This document shows positions 58,322 through 64,000 of a stretch of DNA of 64,000 bases, in pieces (the first letter of the stretch is position 1; every line of letters starts with the position of its first letter). A program made the translations under genes and the position numbers. Below the pieces are notes generated by a model that saw only the letters and a list, made by a program, of their open reading frames with translations, was not told the origin of the DNA and ran no database searches. Source of the stretch: an uncultured Prevotellaceae bacterium (GTDB lineage Bacteria; Bacteroidota; Bacteroidia; Bacteroidales; Bacteroidaceae); contig CACZBS010000004.1 of assembly GCA_902779455.1 (NCBI GenBank), forward strand, positions 1 to 64,000, in the 5' to 3' direction.

Positions 58322-59785
58322 ATGTTATGTTCAGATCTGGTTTATCGCATTCGTGAAGCTTTTGCCCCAAAGATTCCCAACGGCGAGCAGCTGAAGGCAG
58401 CCGAGGTGTTTGCCCAATTCATGATGGACCGCACGTCCGACCGCACGGTGATGGTGCTCCGAGGCTCCGCCGGCACGGGCAAGACGACGCTCGCAGCAGC
58501 TCTTGTCAAGGCTTTGGGAACGTTGGGGCAGAAACTTGTGCTGCTGGCTCCGACGGGGCGAGCTGCCAAGGTCTTCTCTCTCTATGCTGGTCGACCTGCA
58601 TTCACGATCCATCGTCGCATCTATCGCCAGCAGACGGCTGCCGACCTGTCGGCCTTTCGGCTGAACGACAATCTCCATACCGATACGCTCTTCATCGTCG
58701 ACGAGGCCTCGATGGTCTCGCATGCTGCCCTGAACGAAATGTTTGGTTCGGGCGATGTGCTCTCTGATCTTATCAGCTACGTCTATCAGGGGCAGCGTTG
58801 TCGCCTTCTGCTCATAGGCGATGCTGCCCAGTTGCCGCCTGTTGGCGAGCAGGAGTCGCCAGCGTTGATGGGCAGTGTGCTCCGTAGTTACGGACTGACG
58901 GTCTATGAGGCCGACGTCAGCGAGGTGCTCCGTCAGAGCCGTGAGTCGGGCATCCTCTATAATGCGACGATGGTCAGGCAGCTGATCACCCGCGAGGCAA
59001 CGCCCCTGCTGCCTAGGCTGTATCTGAAGGGCTTTGCCGACATCTGTGTGGTTCCTGGCGACGAGCTCATTGAGCGGCTGGCGAGCAGCTACAGCCGTGT
59101 GGGCATTGATGAGACGGTCGTCATCTGCCGTTCGAACAAACGGGCCAACATCTACAATATGGGTATTCGCAACACAGTCCTCGATCGTGAGGAGCTCCTC
59201 TCGCGTGGCGACCAGCTGATGGTGGTCAAAAACAACTACAGCCTCATATCAGGCAACTCGCAGAAAGGCGATGAGGCTGCCACTCAGCCCTCGTTTCTTG
59301 CTAACGGTGACCGCTGCGTGGTCTTTAGGGTGAGGCATGAGGAGCAGCTCTATGGCTTTCGTTTTGCTGATGTGACCCTCCAGTTCCCGGACTATGACGA
59401 CTATGAGCTGACAGTCAAGGTGATACTCGACACGCTTACCTCGGAGTCGCCTGCCCTGACACATGAGCAGCAGGAGCAGCTATATAATAATGTGATGGCA
59501 GATTATGCGGACATCCCGCTAAAGAGCGAACGCTTGAAACAACTCAAGTCAGACGCCTACTACAATGCCCTCCAGGTGAAGTATGCCTATGCCGTCACTT
59601 GCCATAAGGCACAGGGCGGCCAGTGGGCTCACGTCTACATTGACCAAGGTTACATGACGGATGAGATGCTGACGGCCGACTACGTCCATTGGCTCTACAC
59701 CGCCCTCACGCGTGCGACCAGTCAGGTCTATCTTGTCAACTGGCCTCAGTCGCAAATATGCAATGAGAGAAGTGAGAAGTTATAG
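58322..59785 (+). CDS. RecD/PIF1-like ATP-dependent helicase
   Basis: The 487-residue SF1B-type helicase has Walker A RGSAGTGKTTLAAAL, APTGRAAKVFS (Ia), FIVDEASMVSHAAL (II), LLIGDAAQLPPVGEQES (III), VTCHKAQGGQWAHV (V) and LYTALTRATSQVYL (VI). It lacks RecD's exonuclease-partner region and resembles stand-alone RecD-like/PIF1 helicases that move 5' to 3'. I chose the ATG at 58322 because the -7 box at 58309-58316 excludes the earlier frame start. The last residues (NERSEKL) and the stop are encoded by a 7-nt array. Confidence 0.85.
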   Translation: MLCSDLVYRIREAFAPKIPNGEQLKAAEVFAQFMMDRTSDRTVMVLRGSAGTGKTTLAAALVKALGTLGQKLVLLAPTGRAAKVFSLYAGRPAFTIHRRIYRQQTAADLSAFRLNDNLHTDTLFIVDEASMVSHAALNEMFGSGDVLSDLISYVYQGQRCRLLLIGDAAQLPPVGEQESPALMGSVLRSYGLTVYEADVSEVLRQSRESGILYNATMVRQLITREATPLLPRLYLKGFADICVVPGDELIERLASSYSRVGIDETVVICRSNKRANIYNMGIRNTVLDREELLSRGDQLMVVKNNYSLISGNSQKGDEAATQPSFLANGDRCVVFRVRHEEQLYGFRFADVTLQFPDYDDYELTVKVILDTLTSESPALTHEQQEQLYNNVMADYADIPLKSERLKQLKSDAYYNALQVKYAYAVTCHKAQGGQWAHVYIDQGYMTDEMLTADYVHWLYTALTRATSQVYLVNWPQSQICNERSEKL

Positions 59786-59836
59786 GCTTCCCAAAACTTC
59801 CCACTTCTCACTTCTCACTTCTCTCTTCTCACTTTA
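59764..59836. repeat. 7-nt GAAGTGA/CTTCTCA array between helicase and DUF4332 genes
   Basis: GAGAAGTGAGAAGTT at the helicase end is partly inverted downstream (AACTTCCCACTTCTC), then CTTCTCA repeats at 7-nt spacing up to the DUF4332 stop at 59834-59836. The array can fold as a terminator for both converging genes. Confidence 0.8.
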
Positions 59837-60241
59837 ATAAGTCATCCGTGGTTCAAGCTCCTTGGCCTGGTCGATCATCTTCTGCACCTCAACGACGGCA
59901 GGCACGCGGCCGCAGATGTGGCGCTCCTCGTTCAGCTCGGCCAGTTTAGGTTGCAGATTCTCAGCCACGCGGTGGCGGAACTCCTTTACCGTGTCGACGC
60001 CTGCAGCCTCGAGCAGCTCAGCAAACTGCGGGCCAACGCCGTTGATGCGGAAGAGGTCGGCATGGTTGGTCCAGCGCAGAATGAGCTTCTCGCTGATGCC
60101 CGTAGCTTCGGCCAGTTCCTTGCGGCCCTTGGGGGCAGCACACTTGTCGAGCAGTTCGCTTACCTTGTTGATACCAGCTGCGACGAGCTTCTCTGCATAG
60201 ACGTCGCCAACACCTTCGATGTCAATAATCTTGTAATCCAT
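59834..60241 (-). CDS. DUF4332 helix-hairpin-helix protein
   Basis: The 135-residue protein has two helix-hairpin-helix-like segments: IEGVGDVYAEKLVAAGINKV (about residues 8-27) and FRINGVGPQFAELLEAAGVD (about 63-82). HhH folds bind DNA without sequence preference. DUF4332 proteins often carry such motifs as whole-length units. It is soluble and basic-acidic balanced, so DNA binding is likely but unproved. A -7 box lies 66 nt upstream; 60242-60306 between them is AT-rich with no feature I can name. Confidence 0.8.
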   Translation of the reverse strand: MDYKIIDIEGVGDVYAEKLVAAGINKVSELLDKCAAPKGRKELAEATGISEKLILRWTNHADLFRINGVGPQFAELLEAAGVDTVKEFRHRVAENLQPKLAELNEERHICGRVPAVVEVQKMIDQAKELEPRMTY

Positions 60242-60306
60242 AATGCGTGTTTGGTTTTTAGTTGATAAATAAAGAATTGTAGTTTCTGCAGTAAAACTTT
60301 TGTCAG

Positions 60307-60314
60307 CAAATATA
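60307..60314 (-). promoter_or_regulatory. -7 element of the DUF4332 gene
   Basis: CAAATATA on the plus strand reads TATATTTG on the minus strand. Confidence 0.5.
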
Positions 60315-60380
60315 CATCAATTATTCTGACCTGCCAAATAATTTAATATTTATTTAATAGAAATTATCAATTTTTTTGCC

Positions 60381-60388
60381 TACCTTTG
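60381..60388 (+). promoter_or_regulatory. -7 element of the BASS-type transporter gene
   Basis: TACCTTTG ends 9 nt before the ATG at 60398; the leader would be only a few bases. Confidence 0.65.
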
Positions 60389-60397
60389 TCCGCCGAT

Positions 60398-61372
60398 ATG
60401 AATGTTGTACGATTTGTCAAGGATTGGACGCTGCCTGTCTCGATGACCACGGGCACGCTCGCCTACATCACCTTCGCCTACGTGCCGGCTCTTGACGGCG
60501 CCGCGCGCTTCTTTGCCCCATTGTTCGAGGCCATACTGCCTCTGTTCATGTTCCTAATCCTCTTCGTCACCTTCTGCAAGGTCGACTTCAGGGCGCTTAG
60601 ACCCGTCGCATGGCACCTTTGGGTGACGCTGTTCAATGTGCTCCTCGTCTTCGCCACGATGGCTCTTATCCTCCATTTCCACCTCACGGGCGACAGCCTC
60701 GTTCTTGCCGAGGCCATCCTGATGTGTATTATCTCGCCCTGCGCCACGGCGGCTGCCGTCGTCACCCAAAAGTTGGGCGGCTCGCTCGAGCAGACGACGA
60801 CCTACACCTTCCTCTCTAACCTGCTGACCGTCCTGCTGGTACCCCTCTGCTTTCCGATGATCGAGAAGGCGGCCCACATCAGTTTCCTCCAGGCCTTTGT
60901 CCAGATATTCCGCGAGGTGCTGTTGGTGCTCGTCGTCCCCATGCTGCTGGCCTATGTCGTAAAGCACCATATGCACCGTCTCCATCGCCGGATCATTGCC
61001 ATACGTGACCTGAGTTACTACATGTGGGGCTGCTCGCTCATGATAGTCACTGGCACCACCGTCAAGAACATCGTCCACGCCCAGACCACCGCAACCCTCC
61101 TGCTGGCCATTGCCCTGCTGGGACTGCTGCTCTGTGTCGGGCAGTTTGCTGTCGGCCGCTTCATCGGCCATTTCTTCGGGCGCACCCAAGAAGCCGGGCA
61201 GGCACTGGGGCAGAAGAATACGGCCTTCGCCATCTGGATGGCCTACACCTATCTGAATCCGCTATCCTCAGTCGGGCCCGGATGCTACATTCTCTGGCAG
61301 AACATCATCAACTCGATTGAAATCTGGCAGAAGAGAAAAGAAGAGGGAGAGGCGCTGAAGGATAAGGAGTGA
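60398..61372 (+). CDS. BASS-family (bile acid:Na+ symporter-like) transporter
   Basis: The 324-residue protein has about ten hydrophobic helices. AILPLFMFLILFVTFCKVDF and the conserved MCIISPCATAAAVVTQKLGG match the first BASS repeat. GQKNTAFAIWMAYTYLNPLS matches the second crossover helix, where Na+ binds. Relatives import organic acids or bile salts with Na+; the substrate is unknown. The ATG at 60398 fits the nearby promoter. The gene is monocistronic. Confidence 0.75.
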   Translation: MNVVRFVKDWTLPVSMTTGTLAYITFAYVPALDGAARFFAPLFEAILPLFMFLILFVTFCKVDFRALRPVAWHLWVTLFNVLLVFATMALILHFHLTGDSLVLAEAILMCIISPCATAAAVVTQKLGGSLEQTTTYTFLSNLLTVLLVPLCFPMIEKAAHISFLQAFVQIFREVLLVLVVPMLLAYVVKHHMHRLHRRIIAIRDLSYYMWGCSLMIVTGTTVKNIVHAQTTATLLLAIALLGLLLCVGQFAVGRFIGHFFGRTQEAGQALGQKNTAFAIWMAYTYLNPLSSVGPGCYILWQNIINSIEIWQKRKEEGEALKDKE

Positions 61373-61415
61373 AAGCGATGCGGACTCACGATGTCTTCGT
61401 TGCGAGACCCCGTGC

Positions 61416-61513
61416 AGCGGCACGCTCTTTTCCAAAGCTGTCCTTTCCTTGCAGAGAAGCGGTCCTGTGTCGCACGCACAGCGCTCCTTCAACGACGACG
61501 AAGCGGTACTTCG
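61416..61513. repeat. Degenerate 22-nt-period array
   Basis: Cores AGCTGTCC (G at 61437), AAGCGGTCC (61459), CAGCGCTCC (61481) and AAGCGGTAC (61503) align at 22-nt spacing. They are the inverse of the AAAGNACCGCTTT core seen at 31706 and 50371. ACGAAG/CTTCGT makes a small hairpin at the end. The remainder of the 298-nt gap holds only the ileS promoter. Confidence 0.6.
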
Positions 61514-61598
61514 TTTCAGCAAATCCGTAGTCTTGCGCTTATATGTAGGACGCCTGCATGCGTGTCATACTAACAAATGGTAAAAAATAAACCGCATA

Positions 61599-61630
61599 TT
61601 TGGCGGAATCGGGATTTTTTTGTACTTTTG
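61599..61630 (+). promoter_or_regulatory. Promoter of ileS
   Basis: TTTG at 61599-61602, 20 nt, then TACTTTTG at 61623-61630, 40 nt before the ATG. No T-box leader is seen. Confidence 0.8.
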
Positions 61631-61670
61631 CACGTCAATTGGAGAATAACAATAAAAACATAATATAGTC

Positions 61671-64000
61671 ATGACAAAAAGATTCGCTGAGCACAGCGGC
61701 ATGAACCTGACTCAGGTCAACAAGGAAATTCTGGAAAAATGGATGGAGGAGGACATCTTCCATCGCTCAATAGACGAGCGCGAGGGATGCCCGCAGTTCG
61801 TCTTCTTCGAGGGACCTCCCTCGGCCAACGGCCATCCCGGCATCCACCACGTGCTGGGACGAGCTCTGAAGGACACGTTTAATCGCTATAAGACGATGAA
61901 GGGCTTCCAAGTGAAGCGCAAGGCCGGATGGGACACCCATGGACTGCCCGTCGAACTCTCTGTCGAGAAGTCGCTGGGCATCACCAAGGCAGACATCGAC
62001 AACCCTGAATCGCCACGTTACATCTCGACAGAGGAGTATAACCAGAAGTGTCGCGAGAATGTGATGATGTACACTCAGGAATGGCGCGACCTAACGGAGC
62101 GCATGGGCTACTTTGTCGACCTGGACCATCCCTATATCACATACGACAATAAGTACATTGAGACCCTCTGGTGGTTGCTGAAAGAACTTTACAAGAAAGG
62201 ACTGCTCTATAAGGGCTACACCATACAGCCCTACAGTCCTGCTGCCGGTACAGGTCTTTCGAGTCATGAACTGAACCAGCCGGGCTGCTACCGCGACGTG
62301 AAGGACACAACATGCACGGCCCTGTTCAAACTGAAAGGCGAAGCCCCTGCGGGAGCAGCATGGGGCCCCTGCTATTTCCTCGCTTGGACGACGACGCCCT
62401 GGACACTGGCAGCCAACTCGGCACTCTGCGTGGGCCCCAAGATCGATTATGTAGCACTGGAGACCTATAACCCCTACACGGCTGAGCCCATCACGGTCAT
62501 CCTGGCCGAGGCGCGCGTTGCTGCTTACTTCGACACAGCAGCCGAGATCACCGACGGTGGCGAGATGCCCGAGTTCAAGAAAGGCGGCAAGTTCCTGCCG
62601 TATCGCGTCGTGGGCCACTACAAGGGCACCGACCTTGTCGGCATGACCTATGAGCAGCTGATGCCGATGATACGTCCCATGGGCGACGCCTTCCGCGTCA
62701 TCCCTGGCGACTACGTGACAACAGAAGACGGTGCCGGTATCGTGCATATCGCGCCCAACTTCGGTGCCGACGATGCCTTCGTGGCCAAGAAGGCCGGTAT
62801 ATGCCCCATCGTGCTTATTGACAAGAAAGGACAGGAGCGCCCCGTCGTCGACCTTCAGGGCAAATATTTCGTGTTGGAGGATCTCGATCCCGACTTCGTC
62901 GAGAAATACGTGAACAAGCAGGAATGGCTCAAGTTTGCTGGGCGATACGTCAAGAACGCCTACGACGAGACGCTGACAGATAAGGATGAGACGCTCGATA
63001 TCTCGATCTGTATGGACCTGAAGCAGCAAGGCAAGGTGTTCAAGATCGAGAAGCACACCCACAACTATCCACACTGCTGGCGTACGGACAAGCCCGTGCT
63101 ATACTATCCCCTCGACTCGTGGTTCATCCGCTCCACGGCCAGGAAGGAACGCATGAGCGAGCTGAACAAGACCATCGGATGGCATCCGGAGTCGACCGGC
63201 ACAGGCCGCTTCGGCAACTGGCTTGAGAACCTGAACGACTGGAACCTCTCGCGCTCGCGCTTCTGGGGCACACCGCTGCCCATCTGGCGCTCGGAAGACG
63301 GCCAGGAGAAGTGCATCGGCAGCGTCGAGGAACTTTATAACGAGATTGAAAAGGCTGTCAAGGCAGGTGTCATGACGTCGAACCCGCTGAAGGACAAAGG
63401 CTTTGTGCCAGGCGATATGAGCGACGAGAACTATCAGCGCATCGACCTGCACCGCCCCTATGCCGACTATATAATATTGGTGACGGACGACGGCAAACCC
63501 ATGAAGCGCGAAACCGACCTCATCGACGTCTGGTTCGACTCAGGCGCCATGCCCTATGCCCAGCAGCATTATCCGTTTGAGAACCGTGACCTCATCGACA
63601 AGGGGGAGGCCTTCCCCGCCGACTTCATCAACGAGGGCGTAGACCAGACACGCGGCTGGTTTTTCACCCTGCATGCCATCGCTACGATGGTCTTCGACTC
63701 AGTGGCCTTCAAGAACGTCATCTCAACAGGACTGGTGCTCGATGCCAAAGGCAACAAGATGTCGAAGCGTGTCGGCAATGTGGTCAACCCCTTCGATATG
63801 ATCGAGAAGTACGGATCCGACCCCGTACGCTTCTACATGATGACCAACTCCGAGCCTTGGGACAACCTTAAGTTCGACCCCGAGGGCGTTGCAGAAGTGA
63901 GCCGCAAATTCTTCGGCACACTCTATAACACCTACTCCTTCTTCGCTCTCTATGCCAACGTCGACGGCTACGTCCCGACAGCAGCGCAACAGGCAGAACA
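61671..64000 (+). CDS. ileS: Isoleucyl-tRNA synthetase (3' end outside window)
   Basis: About 776 residues are visible of a protein that is usually about 1100-1200 long in this group. It charges tRNA-Ile with isoleucine. The HIGH-type motif is GHPGIHHVLGRALKD and the KMSKS loop is GNKMSKRVGNVVNP. The large CP1 editing domain lies between them (AWTTTPWTLAANSALCVG is its threonine-rich editing site). The start MTKRFAEHSGMNLTQVNKEI is the family's normal N-terminus. The reading frame is open to the window edge. Confidence 0.95.
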   Translation, partial: MTKRFAEHSGMNLTQVNKEILEKWMEEDIFHRSIDEREGCPQFVFFEGPPSANGHPGIHHVLGRALKDTFNRYKTMKGFQVKRKAGWDTHGLPVELSVEKSLGITKADIDNPESPRYISTEEYNQKCRENVMMYTQEWRDLTERMGYFVDLDHPYITYDNKYIETLWWLLKELYKKGLLYKGYTIQPYSPAAGTGLSSHELNQPGCYRDVKDTTCTALFKLKGEAPAGAAWGPCYFLAWTTTPWTLAANSALCVGPKIDYVALETYNPYTAEPITVILAEARVAAYFDTAAEITDGGEMPEFKKGGKFLPYRVVGHYKGTDLVGMTYEQLMPMIRPMGDAFRVIPGDYVTTEDGAGIVHIAPNFGADDAFVAKKAGICPIVLIDKKGQERPVVDLQGKYFVLEDLDPDFVEKYVNKQEWLKFAGRYVKNAYDETLTDKDETLDISICMDLKQQGKVFKIEKHTHNYPHCWRTDKPVLYYPLDSWFIRSTARKERMSELNKTIGWHPESTGTGRFGNWLENLNDWNLSRSRFWGTPLPIWRSEDGQEKCIGSVEELYNEIEKAVKAGVMTSNPLKDKGFVPGDMSDENYQRIDLHRPYADYIILVTDDGKPMKRETDLIDVWFDSGAMPYAQQHYPFENRDLIDKGEAFPADFINEGVDQTRGWFFTLHAIATMVFDSVAFKNVISTGLVLDAKGNKMSKRVGNVVNPFDMIEKYGSDPVRFYMMTNSEPWDNLKFDPEGVAEVSRKFFGTLYNTYSFFALYANVDGYVPTAAQQAE

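Noticed and set aside
61500..61670. T-box leader for ileS
   Set aside because: No T-box consensus or specifier stem; T-boxes are a Firmicutes-type mechanism and the ileS leader here is only about 35 nt.

Overview
The window reads as a chromosomal stretch of a Bacteroidales bacterium, most like Prevotella or a close relative. Four things point there: many promoters with the Bacteroidetes pattern (TTTG near -33, about 20 nt, then TAnnTTTG near -7); secreted proteins, CotH/lamin-tail and CarboxypepD_reg proteins and DUF5686/DUF3822/DUF4332 families typical of that order; GC-rich codon use in core genes with AT-rich spacers; and a eukaryote-type glycogen branching enzyme. No rRNA, tRNA or CRISPR array was seen.

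Layout. 1-1800 is a scrambled accessory patch: the end of an IS1380-family element inside a tiny antitoxin-like gene, four REP-like palindromes, two further gene remnants, and an intact glycerophosphodiester phosphodiesterase between two palindromes. An AT-rich orphan gene follows (1813-2532). 2.6-10 kb holds an EEP-fold hydrolase, a uracil-glycosylase-like protein, uridine kinase, a DUF308 protein, a histidine phosphatase, a secreted R/G/S-rich protein and HrpB. 10.2-15 kb has a CorA transporter with a striking leader and a four-gene operon led by a sigma factor fused to a membrane segment and a FecR-type domain. 15-27.5 kb carries pepD, a flippase-like protein, ksgA, a cyclophilin, a MATE exporter, a 1151-residue CotH/lamin-tail protein, a UvrD helicase with an inserted exonuclease, riboflavin synthase and a probable structured ncRNA. 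27.8-31.7 kb is a GH28-GH2 pectin/glycan pair. 31.8-37.8 kb holds rpiB, an IspD-like cytidylyltransferase, a CDP-alcohol phosphotransferase, a DUF5686 outer-membrane protein and kdsB. 37.9-43 kb holds a MORN protein, a YhcH protein, glgB and a membrane protein. 43-50.2 kb holds a PIF1-like helicase, an MGMT-like protein, a rhodanese-MBL fusion and the etfB-etfA-acyl-CoA dehydrogenase operon. 50.5-64 kb holds a tandem SGNH esterase, dnaG, queD, queE, cls, rsmD with DUF3822, another helicase, a DUF4332 protein, a BASS-type transporter and the first two thirds of ileS.

Most genes are housekeeping, in short operons separated by clear promoters. The unusual content lies in (a) the sigma-TM-FecR fusion operon at 11.4-14.9 kb, (b) an RNA-like region at 27.48-27.68 kb, (c) the corA leader, and (d) two families of periodic intergenic repeats. 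One is a set of 7-nt arrays that often supply the last codons, the stop, or the start codon of a neighbouring gene. The other is a set of 22-nt-period arrays, most ending in an inverted unit.
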